10,354 nt of DNA. It comes from Pseudomonadota bacterium (GTDB lineage: Bacteria; Pseudomonadota; Gammaproteobacteria; Burkholderiales; Burkholderiaceae_C). Position 1 is the first letter of the stretch; each line of letters begins with the position of its first letter. Location: positions 1 to 10,354 of the forward strand of contig JAEXBL010000245.1 in NCBI GenBank assembly GCA_023394015.1, read 5' to 3'. Both the position numbers and the translations under genes were made by a program. Below, one piece after another: positions 1 through 6,349 of the stretch. The notes under the pieces were generated by a model. That model was not told where the DNA came from, ran no database searches, and worked only from the letters and a program-made list of their open reading frames with translations.

Positions 1-264
1 CCGGAGCTGCTGGCGCAGTCGCGCTACCCCGACTTCCTGAAGCGCCGCGTGGCCGGCCAGCATGGGCACCTGAGCAACGCGCAGGCCGCCGCCGCGCTGG
101 CGGCCCTGCAGCACGATCGGCTGAACACCGTGGTTGCCGCCCACCTGAGCGAGCGCAACAACCGGCCCGAGCTGGTGAGCCGCAGCTTTGCCGCGGTGCT
201 GGGCTGCCACGAGGACGAGGTGTTGCTGACGCAGCGCCACGGCCGGGGCTGGCTGAACGTCTGA
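1..264 (+). CDS. MBL-fold metallo-hydrolase, C-terminal part (5' end outside window)
   Basis: The reading frame is open from the first base and stops with TGA at 262-264, so 87 codons of the C-terminus are visible and the start is lost. The visible protein begins PELLAQSRYPDFLKRRV and contains VVAAHLSERNNRPELV, followed by an end in GRGWLNV. The HLSxxNN motif near the C-terminus, after a helical linker, is typical of the YycJ/WalJ-like branch of metallo-beta-lactamase-fold hydrolases. There the His (codon 48 of the visible part) is normally a metal ligand. The other metal-binding motif (HxHxDH) would lie upstream and cannot be checked. The substrate is unknown; family members include nucleases and cyclic phosphodiesterases. 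The gene converges on the alanine-rich lipoprotein gene, with a hairpin terminator between them. The family call is fairly secure and the function is open. Confidence 0.75.
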   Translation, partial: PELLAQSRYPDFLKRRVAGQHGHLSNAQAAAALAALQHDRLNTVVAAHLSERNNRPELVSRSFAAVLGCHEDEVLLTQRHGRGWLNV

Positions 265-293
265 ACGCCCGGCACCCACCAACGCACCAACCC

Positions 294-320
294 AAAAGAA
301 AGGCCACCCGAAGGTGGCCT
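294..320 (-). terminator. Rho-independent terminator of the alanine-rich lipoprotein gene
   Basis: Perfect 8-bp arms AGGCCACC (301-308) and GGTGGCCT (313-320) enclose a 4-nt loop. Read on the minus strand, the hairpin is followed by TTCTTTT, the expected U-rich tail, 45 bp after the lipoprotein stop codon. On the plus strand only a poor tail follows, so it would be a weaker terminator for the MBL gene, which ends 36 bp before the hairpin. Confidence 0.8.
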
Positions 321-365
321 GTGAAAGCGGATGCGTCCGTCGAATCGACGAACGCAAGCCATGCC

Positions 366-773
366 TTATTCCGAAGCAGCAGCAGCGGCGCTGGCAGCCA
401 CGGCGGCAGCGGTGGCCGCGGCATCGGCGGCGGTGGCGGCAGCGGCGTCGGCAGCCGCATCGGCGGCCGAGGCCGCGGCGTCGACAGCAGCGCCCACAGC
501 GGCACCTGCCGCAGAGGCGGCGTCGCTCACGGCCTCGCCAACGGCCGTGCCCGCGGCAGAGGCGGCGTCGGTTGCGGCGTCGGTGGCTGCTTCGGCGGCA
601 GAAGCAGCCTCGGCGGCAGCGGTCGCGGCGCTGTCGGCGGCGCTGGCAGCACTCTCGACAGCGGCTTCCACGGCCGGTGCCGGAGCAGGTGCCGGTGCGG
701 GCTCTTCCTTCTTGCCGCAGGCAGCCAGCGAAGCGGCAGCAATCAGGGCAGCCAGAACAAGCGATTTATTCAT
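366..773 (-). CDS. Small alanine-rich lipoprotein (hypothetical)
   Basis: This gene encodes 135 residues. The N-terminus MNKSLVLAALIAAASLAAC is a classic lipoprotein signal: basic n-region, hydrophobic core, and lipobox LAAC with lipidated Cys19. The mature part starts GKKEE, then has a PAPAPAPAP linker, then about 95 residues made almost only of Ala with spaced Ser, Thr, Asp, Glu, Val and Gly in AAxAA-type units. This low-complexity pattern should form a long helix or alanine-rich coiled coil, reminiscent of alanine-zipper lipoproteins such as Lpp. That comparison is by composition only. The start is chosen because AAGGA lies about 9 nt upstream of ATG at 773 and the signal peptide begins there; the frame stays open further upstream without any such support. 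A promoter lies at about 912-942 and a terminator at 294-320, so the gene looks monocistronic. Function is unknown; a periplasmic envelope spacer is one possibility. Confidence 0.82.
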   Translation of the reverse strand: MNKSLVLAALIAAASLAACGKKEEPAPAPAPAPAVEAAVESAASAADSAATAAAEAASAAEAATDAATDAASAAGTAVGEAVSDAASAAGAAVGAAVDAAASAADAAADAAAATAADAAATAAAVAASAAAAASE

Positions 774-911
774 CTCAATGGTCCTTGTCAAAAACAATTT
801 GTTTATCGGAAAGCATGGAACGCACCGCTTGAATACCTTCACTTGAATTGGGGTTTTCGTGGGCGCTCCGACTGAGAGAAAAGCACTCAAGCTCCTTCCG
901 CTCAACCAAAA

Positions 912-942
912 ATTATAGCGCTCGACCACGCAATTCAGACAA
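912..942 (-). promoter_or_regulatory. Candidate sigma-70 promoter of the alanine-rich lipoprotein gene
   Basis: On the minus strand a perfect -10 TATAAT (912-917) is preceded by TTGTCT (937-942) with a long 19-bp spacer. It would give a leader of roughly 130 nt before ATG at 773. The -10 is strong and the -35 and spacing are poor, so the exact -35 is uncertain. Confidence 0.45.
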
Positions 943-980
943 ACCCCGATGCGTGCACGCCACGGGTTTGCTACCAACTG

Positions 981-1484
981 TCACAACCCCAGGGTGTAGG
1001 CCGGAAACCCAGCCGTGCTGCGGTCCAGCCAGCCGTTGATGGCTTCGCGCAACCCGACCAGAAAGGCCTGATCGCCCCCGCACAGCCCGTTGTTGCGCAG
1101 CGGGTCCAGCCGCTGCAGGGCCCAGACGGGTGACCACAGGGCGCTGGGCAGCTGCAGCGCCTCGGCTTCGCGGCACGCGCGGGCGTCGATCCGGTGCGAC
1201 CACAGCCGGCGCCACTCGACGAAGCGGGCATGCTGGCGCGGCACCATGTCGTAGGTCTTGGCCAGCAGGGTCAGGCGCCCGCCGCCGCGGGCCCAGGCCT
1301 GCAGGGCCTCGACCACTTCGCCCTCGCCCAGCGGCCAGTGCTGGAAGTCGGCATCGCACAGCAGCAACTCGGGCCAGCCCTGCCGGGCGGCGGCCTTCAG
1401 GCCGGCACGCACATGGGCCTGAAAAGTCTCGCGGCCGATGAAGGCGCCGGCGGGCAGGTCCGGCGGTGTGGCGTCAGTGTCCAT
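981..1484 (-). CDS. Conserved-looking hypothetical protein downstream of roxA
   Basis: This gene encodes 167 residues. I do not recognise a named function. It is a soluble-looking protein with no signal peptide or membrane segment. Visible segments are GAFIGRETFQAHVRAG (13-28), the hydrophobic strand ELLLCDADFQHWPLGE (39-54), then RLTLLAKTYD (70-79) and an Arg/His-rich stretch RQHARFVEWRRLWSHRI (83-99). Alternating strands with acidic and His/Arg clusters vaguely resemble phospholipase-D-like or DUF7931-type domains found beside GNAT acetyltransferases. That is tentative, as no HKD motif is seen. ATG at 1484 overlaps the last 11 bp of roxA (stop 1474-1476), so the two genes are probably co-transcribed and translationally coupled. 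A longer frame upstream of this ATG would lie inside roxA and is not needed. There is no obvious terminator after its TGA at 981. Confidence 0.7.
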   Translation of the reverse strand: MDTDATPPDLPAGAFIGRETFQAHVRAGLKAAARQGWPELLLCDADFQHWPLGEGEVVEALQAWARGGGRLTLLAKTYDMVPRQHARFVEWRRLWSHRIDARACREAEALQLPSALWSPVWALQRLDPLRNNGLCGGDQAFLVGLREAINGWLDRSTAGFPAYTLGL

Positions 1485-2604
1485 GATGCAGCCACCCGGC
1501 TTCAAGCCATTGGTCCAGCAACTCGCGCGCACCGGCGCTGAGCTGGGCCACCTGCCGGGCCGTCAGCGCGCGCGTGTCGGCCAGCGCCTGCATCATGCGC
1601 GCGTCCTTGCCTGCGGCCCGAAAGCCTTCGCCGTTGATGAACACATGCCGCGCATCGTAGAGCATGCGCGTGCGCCGATCCAGCACCACGCCGTCTGCCG
1701 CCTGCGCACCCGCGGCATCGCCTGCCGGCTCGAACCAGACCCGCGGCTTGGGCTCGGTCATCCATTCGCCCAGCAGCAGTTCCAGGTGCTCGGGGTCGCG
1801 CAAGGCGCTTTCCAGGGCATCGCGCGCGAAGTCGAACATGGCCGGCGGCAGCAGCGCCGGCTGCGCCGTGGCGGGCTGCTGCGGGTCGCGGTAGGCGGCG
1901 CTGCCCACCAGGTCGCCGGCGTCGTCGGCCACGCGCTGCAGCAGCTCGCGCCCCATTTCGTCGCGCGCGGGCTGCCGCAAGCCGACGGCGTAGGTCCTGC
2001 ACTCGCCCCCGGCGATGCCATCGTGCGCCCAGCGCGGCGGCAAATACAGCATGTCGCCGGGCTCCAGCACGAACTCCTCCTCAGGCTGGAAGTCGGCCAG
2101 GATCTTCAGCGGCAGGCCGTCCACCAGCGCCAGGTCCTTTTGCCGCCCGATGCGCCAGCGGCGCCGGCCGTGGGCCTGCAGCAGGAACACGTCGTAGCTG
2201 TCGAAATGCGGGCCGACGCCGCCGCCGTCGCTGGCGTAGCTGATCATCAGGTCGTCCAGCCGCGCGTCGGGCACGAAGCGAAAGGACTGCAGCAGCGCGT
2301 GCGCCCGCTCGTCGTGCAGGTCCACGCCCTGCACCAGCAGCGTCCAGTCCGGCTGCGCCAGCGGCGGCAGTGCGCGACGCGCCAGCGGGCCGTTGCGCAG
2401 CCGCCAGCCCTGCGGCCCGCGGCTGATCAGGCGCGATTCCACCGCCTCGTCGCCGGCCAGCCCGAACAGGGCGCTGCGCGACAGCAAGGGCTGAAAGCCG
2501 GGAATGGCCTGGCGCACCAGCAGCGGTTTTTTCTGCCAATGGCGCTTCATGAAGCGGGCCGGCGACAGGCCGCCCAGCAATTGCAGTGGCTGATCGATGT
2601 CCAT
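1474..2604 (-). CDS. roxA: Ribosomal protein L16 arginine hydroxylase (RoxA/YcfD-type, cupin-fold JmjC oxygenase)
   Basis: This gene encodes 376 residues, close to E. coli YcfD. It is a 2-oxoglutarate/Fe(II) oxygenase family whose studied members hydroxylate an arginine of ribosomal protein L16 in the cytoplasm. The JmjC/cupin core shows the iron triad: His133 and Asp135 in GGVGPHFDSYDVFLLQ, and His194 in LPPRWAHDG. The following GRRRWRIG (146-153) is typical of this family. N-terminal FMKRHWQKKPLLVRQA matches the usual 'HWQKKPL' entry motif. The C-terminal part (about 215-376) is the helical dimerisation and winged-helix region. The start at 2604 has no Shine-Dalgarno; TATGCT at 2611-2616 lies only 6 nt before ATG. 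The gene is divergent from the slyD-like gene and overlaps the hypothetical gene downstream. Every key residue is present, so it should be functional. Confidence 0.9.
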   Translation of the reverse strand: MDIDQPLQLLGGLSPARFMKRHWQKKPLLVRQAIPGFQPLLSRSALFGLAGDEAVESRLISRGPQGWRLRNGPLARRALPPLAQPDWTLLVQGVDLHDERAHALLQSFRFVPDARLDDLMISYASDGGGVGPHFDSYDVFLLQAHGRRRWRIGRQKDLALVDGLPLKILADFQPEEEFVLEPGDMLYLPPRWAHDGIAGGECRTYAVGLRQPARDEMGRELLQRVADDAGDLVGSAAYRDPQQPATAQPALLPPAMFDFARDALESALRDPEHLELLLGEWMTEPKPRVWFEPAGDAAGAQAADGVVLDRRTRMLYDARHVFINGEGFRAAGKDARMMQALADTRALTARQVAQLSAGARELLDQWLEAGWLHHGH

Positions 2605-2659
2605 CGCGCGAGCATACGCAAACGGCGACCGGACTCATTGCGATGCGACAATCCGCGGC
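2605..2659. promoter_or_regulatory. Short divergent promoter region between roxA and slyD-like gene
   Basis: Only 55 bp separate the two start codons. On the minus strand TATGCT (2611-2616) sits 6 nt before the roxA ATG. On the plus strand GACAAT (2647-2652) sits 7 nt before the slyD-like ATG. Neither start has a purine-rich ribosome site, and convincing -35 boxes are not visible. This layout fits two leaderless transcripts, but the hexamers are imperfect and it remains inference. Confidence 0.3.
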
Positions 2660-3184
2660 ATGGAAATCAGCCCGCAATCCGTCGTCGCCCTCACCTGGAC
2701 CCTGAAGGACAGCCTGGGCGACACGCTGGACGAACTGGACGACCCGGTGGAATTTCTGGTCGGCAGCGACGACCTGCTGCCCGCCATCAGCCGCGCGCTG
2801 CAAGGCCATGAGCGCGGCGCCCGGCTGGACCTGAACCTGGAGCCGGAAGACGCGTTTGGCGATTTCGACGAGCAACTGGTGTTTCTGGCCCAGCGCGCGC
2901 AGCTGCCACCGGGCATCGAGGAAGGCATGCTGCTGGAAGCCAGCGCCCTGCCCGCCGAGGTCATTGCCGGCGCGCCGGCCGATGCGCTGTTCACCATCAC
3001 CGAGCTCTACCCCGAGCACGTGGTGCTGGACGCCAACCACCCGCTGGCCGGCATTTCGCTGCGCCTGCACCTGCGGGTGGAGGCGGTGCGCGAAGCCACC
3101 GACGAAGAGTTGGAGCGCGGCAGCGCCGGCACCGGCTTCTTTCGCCTGCAGCCGATGGCGCCAGGCAACGATCAGTTGCACTGA
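2660..3184 (+). CDS. FKBP-type peptidyl-prolyl cis-trans isomerase, SlyD-like
   Basis: This gene encodes 174 residues of a cytoplasmic proline isomerase and chaperone. The FKBP part opens with MEISPQSVVALTWTLKDSLGD and EFLVGSDDLLPAISRALQG (31-49), followed by LEPEDAFGDFDEQLV (60-74). The insert-in-flap chaperone domain spans roughly 72-118. The chain then returns to FKBP with LDANHPLAGISLRLHLRVEAVREAT (123-147), the SlyD hallmark (VDGNHPLAG...VREAT). Unlike E. coli SlyD there is no His/Cys-rich nickel-binding tail; the protein ends QLH after a short Gly/Pro segment. Metal storage for hydrogenase maturation is therefore unlikely, and a plain folding role is inferred. ATG at 2660 is chosen because it gives the exact family N-terminus, although no Shine-Dalgarno precedes it. 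The gene ends just before a strong terminator. Confidence 0.88.
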   Translation: MEISPQSVVALTWTLKDSLGDTLDELDDPVEFLVGSDDLLPAISRALQGHERGARLDLNLEPEDAFGDFDEQLVFLAQRAQLPPGIEEGMLLEASALPAEVIAGAPADALFTITELYPEHVVLDANHPLAGISLRLHLRVEAVREATDEELERGSAGTGFFRLQPMAPGNDQLH

Positions 3185-3200
3185 ATTATCCATGGCCACA

Positions 3201-3228
3201 AAAAACGGCACCCTCGGGTGCCGTTTTT
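3201..3228. terminator. Bidirectional Rho-independent terminator
   Basis: Perfect 13-bp inverted repeat: arm AAAAACGGCACCC (3201-3213), TC, arm GGGTGCCGTTTTT (3216-3228). It has a G/C-rich stem flanked by A-run and T-run, so it works on both strands. It sits between the convergent slyD-like gene (stop at 3184) and the glycine-zipper lipoprotein gene (stop at 3262). Confidence 0.93.
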
Positions 3229-3261
3229 CATTCAGGCGCGCGCGGCGCCATCAACGCTGAA

Positions 3262-3729
3262 TCATCGATACAGCTGGTCGCCGTCGGCGCGCACACGGTC
3301 GCCGATCTGCACGTTGGGCGCCTGCGCGTAGTCGAACTGGCGCACGCTGCCGTTGTCGAACTGCACGGTGACGCGGTAGTGGTCCACGTTGTTGCGGTTC
3401 ATGTTGCGCTCCAGCGCACTGCCGATCAGCGCGCCGCCCACCACGCCGGCCACCGTGGCTGCGGTGCGGCCGCGGCCACCGCCCACCTGGTTGCCAGCCA
3501 GGCCGCCCACCGCTCCGCCGACCACGGCGCCGGCCACGCCTTGCGACTGGCCGCCGCGCACGAACTCCACGTTGGTCACGCGGCCGAACTGCGAATAGGC
3601 CTGGCTGGACGGCGAGGATGCCGGATAGCTGGTGCCGCCCACCGGCGTGCCGGGCGCGGCACAGGCCACCAGGGCAGCGGCCGCGCTGACGACGGCGATG
3701 GAAGAAACCAGACGCTGGGAAACTTGCAT
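3262..3729 (-). CDS. Glycine-zipper 2TM outer-membrane lipoprotein (SlyB/17-kDa antigen-like)
   Basis: This gene encodes 155 residues. The signal peptide MQVSQRLVSSIAVVSAAAAL ends in lipobox LVAC with Cys23. After a Ser/Pro-rich linker comes the region from VRGG to SALE (58-107), rich in GxxxG units: GVAGAVVGGAVGGLAGNQVGG, then GVVGGALIG. This is the glycine-zipper 2TM (Rickettsia 17-kDa antigen) domain. The C-terminal YRVTVQFDNGSVRQFDYA and IGDRVRADGDQLYR (118-155) form the usual small beta domain. The family stabilises the outer membrane and is often stress-induced. ATG at 3729 is preferred because AGGAG lies about 8 nt upstream. A second ATG two codons earlier (3735) sits too close to that Shine-Dalgarno. 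It converges on the slyD-like gene across a shared terminator. Confidence 0.88.
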   Translation of the reverse strand: MQVSQRLVSSIAVVSAAAALVACAAPGTPVGGTSYPASSPSSQAYSQFGRVTNVEFVRGGQSQGVAGAVVGGAVGGLAGNQVGGGRGRTAATVAGVVGGALIGSALERNMNRNNVDHYRVTVQFDNGSVRQFDYAQAPNVQIGDRVRADGDQLYR

Positions 3730-3868
3730 GTTCATTCTCCTGTGGTTCATCAGGCACCGATTCGGCAATGCCTGCGTGATTAACGCATCACCCGATGATT
3801 TGACGACAGCGCGCAGGTAAATGGCCGGTATGCACACGCTTCAAAGCGTAAGCGCCACCGCGCAATCC

Positions 3869-3888
3869 GCGTAGGACCTAGCCTACGC
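3869..3888. repeat. Short perfect inverted repeat between dut and the lipoprotein gene
   Basis: Arms GCGTAGG (3869-3875) and CCTACGC (3882-3888) enclose a 6-nt spacer. It lies 9 bp beyond the dut stop and about 140 bp upstream of the lipoprotein start. No T-run follows on either strand, so it is a poor intrinsic terminator. It may be an operator for the lipoprotein gene or a 3'-end RNA hairpin for dut. Confidence 0.55.
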
Positions 3889-3897
3889 CACGCACGC

Positions 3898-4344
3898 TCA
3901 GGTGCGGCCGGTAGAGCCGTAGCCGCTGGCGCCCCGCTCGGAAGGCGCGAAGGCATCGACCAGGTTGAAGCTGGCCTGCACCACCGGCACGATCACCAGT
4001 TGCGCGATGCGCTCCATCGGCTCGATGGTGAAGGCCAGGTCGCTGCGGTTCCAGGCGCTCACCATCAGCTCGCCCTGGTAGTCGCTGTCGATCAGCCCCA
4101 CCAGATTGCCGAGCACGATGCCGTGCTTGTGGCCCAGGCCCGAGCGCGGCAGGATCAGCGCCGCGTGGCCCGCATCGGCCAGATGGATGGCCATGCCGGT
4201 GGGCACCAGTTGCCAGGCGTTGGGCGCCAGCGTGAGCGGCGCCTGCAGGCAGGCGCGCAAGTCCAGCCCGGCGCTGCCGGGCGTGGCGTAGGCCGGCATC
4301 TGCGCGCGCAGGCGCTCATCGAGAATCTTGACGTCGAGTTTCAT
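3898..4344 (-). CDS. dut: dUTP diphosphatase (dUTPase)
   Basis: This gene encodes 148 residues, normal for a homotrimeric dUTPase. The enzyme hydrolyses dUTP to dUMP and diphosphate, keeping uracil out of DNA and feeding thymidylate synthesis. All five family motifs are present: AGLDLRA (25-31), [11 protein letters not shown] (66-76), [11 protein letters not shown] (83-93, catalytic Asp86), [10 protein letters not shown] (111-120), and the glycine-rich C-terminal arm [10 protein letters not shown] (137-146) that closes over the nucleotide. The gene follows coaBC by 41 bp in the same direction, the same pairing as coaBC-dut in E. coli. No Shine-Dalgarno lies directly before ATG at 4344. Instead one precedes a four-codon frame whose stop overlaps the dut start. 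Confidence 0.95.
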   Translation of the reverse strand: MKLDVKILDERLRAQMPAYATPGSAGLDLRACLQAPLTLAPNAWQLVPTGMAIHLADAGHAALILPRSGLGHKHGIVLGNLVGLIDSDYQGELMVSAWNRSDLAFTIEPMERIAQLVIVPVVQASFNLVDAFAPSERGASGYGSTGRT

Positions 4345-4367
4345 GCGCGCGTCATCCGTGTGTCCTC
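4341..4367 (-). other. Candidate four-codon leader ORF coupled to dut start
   Basis: On the minus strand GAGGA (4363-4367) lies 7 nt before an ATG at 4355. That frame reads Met-Thr-Arg-Ala and stops with a TGA (4341-4343) sharing bases with the dut ATG. The dut start itself has no ribosome site, and its own frame has a stop about 20 nt upstream, so no longer dut form is possible. Reinitiation at dut is inferred. Confidence 0.35.
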
Positions 4368-4385
4368 AAAAGCCATGCGGCGCAC

Positions 4386-5639
4386 TCAGGCCACGTCGCC
4401 GGCCACGCGGCGCGCGATCTCGGCGATGAGCTGCTGCGCCAGCACGCGCTTGCTGGCGTGCGGCAGTTCGGCCACGCCTTCGTCGTCCACCAGCAGCAGC
4501 GCGTTGTCGTCCCTGCCAAAGGTGGCCGGGCCGATGTTGGCCACCAGCAGCGGCACGCCCTTGCGCACGCGCTTGGCCTGGGCGTTGGCCTCCAGGTTCT
4601 CGCTTTCGGCGGCAAAGCCGACGCAGAACAGCTCGCCGCTTTGCGCGCGCGGCGAATGGGCAATGTCGGCCAGGATGTCGGGGTTCTCCACGAAGGCGAG
4701 CGCCGGCACCTCACCCGAGCCGTCCTTCTTGATCTTCTGGTCGGCCGCCTGCGCCGGGCGCCAGTCGGCCACGGCCGCGGTGGCGATGAAGATGTCGGCG
4801 CTCAGCGCCTGGTCCACGGCCGCGGCGTGCATGTCGCGGGCCGAATCGACGTCGATGCGCTGCACCCCGCGCGGCGTGGCCAGGTGCACCGGGCCGGCCA
4901 CCAGCGTGACCTCGGCGCCGGCCTCGCGCGCGGCGCGGGCAATGGCAAAGCCCATCTTGCCGCTGCTCAGGTTGGTGATGCCGCGCACCGGGTCGATGGC
5001 CTCGAAGGTCGGTCCGGCCGTGACCACCACGCGCTGGCCCAGCAGCGGGTTGGGCGCCAGGTTGGCGATCAGTTCTTCCAGCAGTTCGGCCGCCTCCAGC
5101 ATGCGGCCGTCGCCGAACTCGCCGCAGGCCTGGTCGCCGTGCGCCACGCCCATCACGAAGGCGCCGTCCAGCGCCACCTGGCGCAGGTTGCGCTGCGTGG
5201 CCGGGTGCGCCCACATTTCGCGGTTCATGGCCGGGCCCAGCAGCAGCGGCACGCGCTCGATGGGGCGCGCCAGGCACAGCAGCGGCAGCAGCTCGCCGGC
5301 CCGGCCCTGCACCAGCTGTGCGATGAAGTCGGCGCTGGCCGGCGCGACCACGATGGCGTCGGCCTCGCGGCTCAGGTTGATGTGGGCCATGTTGTTGTCG
5401 GGCCGCGGGTCCCACTGCGACACGTACACCGGCCGGCCCGACAGCGCCTGCATGGCCACCGGCGTGATGAACTGGCAGGCGGCCTCGGTCATCACCACCT
5501 GCACCGTGGCGCCGGCCTTGACCAGCAGGCGGCAGAACTCCGCCGCCTTGAAACAGGCCGCGCCGCCGGACAGGCCCAGCACGATGTGGCGGCCGGCCAG
5601 TTCAAGGGCCGCGTGGTTGGCGTTGGGGTTGGCATTCAT
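4386..5639 (-). CDS. coaBC: Bifunctional phosphopantothenoylcysteine decarboxylase / phosphopantothenate-cysteine ligase
   Basis: This gene encodes 417 residues and catalyses two successive steps of coenzyme A synthesis. CoaB couples 4'-phosphopantothenate to cysteine using CTP, and the FMN-dependent CoaC decarboxylates the product. The N-terminal CoaC flavoprotein domain (about 14-190) shows LGLSGGAACFKAAEF, active His86 in MAHINLS, PAMNREMW (136-143) with Asn139, and Cys172 in QACGEFGDGRM. The C-terminal CoaB domain (about 200-410) shows VTAGPTFEAIDPVRGITN with SSGKMGFAIA after it, AAVADWRPA, KIKK and ENPDILADIA. ATG at 5639 is chosen because it fits the usual N-terminus; the frame continues upstream into the pyrG-side leader without conserved sequence. 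No Shine-Dalgarno is seen, but TGCTACATT lies 7 nt before ATG. It is the first gene of a coaBC-dut unit. CoaB uses CTP, and pyrG next door makes CTP, an interesting metabolic neighbour. Confidence 0.95.
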   Translation of the reverse strand: MNANPNANHAALELAGRHIVLGLSGGAACFKAAEFCRLLVKAGATVQVVMTEAACQFITPVAMQALSGRPVYVSQWDPRPDNNMAHINLSREADAIVVAPASADFIAQLVQGRAGELLPLLCLARPIERVPLLLGPAMNREMWAHPATQRNLRQVALDGAFVMGVAHGDQACGEFGDGRMLEAAELLEELIANLAPNPLLGQRVVVTAGPTFEAIDPVRGITNLSSGKMGFAIARAAREAGAEVTLVAGPVHLATPRGVQRIDVDSARDMHAAAVDQALSADIFIATAAVADWRPAQAADQKIKKDGSGEVPALAFVENPDILADIAHSPRAQSGELFCVGFAAESENLEANAQAKRVRKGVPLLVANIGPATFGRDDNALLLVDDEGVAELPHASKRVLAQQLIAEIARRVAGDVA

Positions 5640-5646
5640 GGCGCGC

Positions 5647-5655
5647 AATGTAGCA
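5647..5655 (-). promoter_or_regulatory. Candidate extended -10 of the coaBC promoter
   Basis: On the minus strand TGCTACATT is an extended -10 motif (TGn plus TACATT), ending 7 nt before the coaBC ATG. No Shine-Dalgarno is present, so initiation near the A of ATG would give a leaderless transcript. The -35 window falls inside the adjoining palindrome and has no TTGACA match. Confidence 0.35.
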
Positions 5656-5679
5656 AAAGGCGGTCGGCAGGCCGCCTTT
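5656..5679. promoter_or_regulatory. Palindrome between divergent coaBC and pyrG -10 elements (operator or hairpin)
   Basis: Perfect 8-bp arms AAAGGCGG (5656-5663) and CCGCCTTT (5672-5679) enclose an 8-nt spacer. It sits between TACATT of coaBC on one side and TATAAT of pyrG on the other, filling both -35 windows. It could bind a dimeric regulator shared by both genes. It also has the shape of an intrinsic terminator (short T-run after the stem), but no gene ends here. Confidence 0.4.
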
Positions 5680-5681
5680 CC

Positions 5682-5687
5682 TATAAT
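5682..5687 (+). promoter_or_regulatory. Candidate -10 box of the ancestral pyrG promoter
   Basis: A perfect TATAAT sits 11 nt before the intron. A transcript would be expected to begin around 5693-5695, only a few bases before the 5' splice site at 5697/5698. No -35 is seen; the position is occupied by the palindrome. Whether this is the real pyrG promoter is inferred from position. Confidence 0.4.
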
Positions 5688-6349
5688 TGGAATTTCCGTG
5701 CGACACGAAGTGTCGTTCTGCAGTGGCTCAATCCTTGAAAGCCACACGACTGCACCCCCAAGGGCAGTTTAGGATACGTTTCATACCTGTCACCTCCGGT
5801 TCGTCTGGAGGCACACCTGTCAAAGGACGCCGCGACACGCGGCGTTTCAGAACCGTAGTCTTGACCTCACGGCAAGACTGCGCGGCTGTCTGTGAAGACC
5901 AGTCACGCCTGACACCCTTTCAACCAGCCGCCACAAGCGGTCACACTGAAACCTGCCACGCCATGCCCCAAAGGCGGGCGCGAGCATGCGTGTCTTTGAC
6001 ATCTTTGAAACGATTCGCAGAGCGCAAGCTCTGATTTGCCTTGTCACGCCCCCTTCCCACCGGCAACGGAAAGAAGGATGCCGTGACCTCGTGTACGACC
6101 ACGAGTAGCCTACGGTGGCATGCAGCGCTGGTAACGGCACTGTGTGAAGCCCACCCGACAACGTACCCCCGCGCAAGCGGTGACGCTCGCCCGCGAGGGT
6201 TGACGTCAGCAACTGCCAGCAGAAGGCGGTGAAGGGGCCAGGCTAGTTCCGCATGGGTAACGCAAGTGAACTGTCATTTGAAGCCGGGTAACGATTGAAT
6301 GGCCAAATCTGCTGATAGGCCATAGCCAAAAGGGCATGCTGCTGGCTGT

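Noticed and set aside
792..804. AAACAA-T-TTGTTT palindrome in the lipoprotein leader as an operator
   Set aside because: It is short, AT-rich and close to the ribosome site. It could be chance, and no regulator is suggested.
331..846. Long alanine-rich open frame on the plus strand opposite the lipoprotein gene
   Set aside because: The GCN-rich repeat reads as alanine on both strands. Only the minus frame has a Shine-Dalgarno, lipobox, promoter and terminator.
1438..2811. 457-codon open frame on the plus strand opposite roxA
   Set aside because: It is a high-GC shadow. roxA has all iron ligands and family motifs, and the plus frame has no recognisable domain.
5656..5679. Class C group II intron target, meaning insertion right after a terminator hairpin
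   Set aside because: The hairpin ends 18 nt before the insertion point, no gene ends there, and the 7-bp EBS1 match and HNH-bearing protein fit the chloroplast-like class better.
4000..5772. 590-codon open frame on the plus strand opposite dut and coaBC
   Set aside because: It crosses the opposite strands of two well-conserved genes and their spacer, with low-complexity composition and no start signal.
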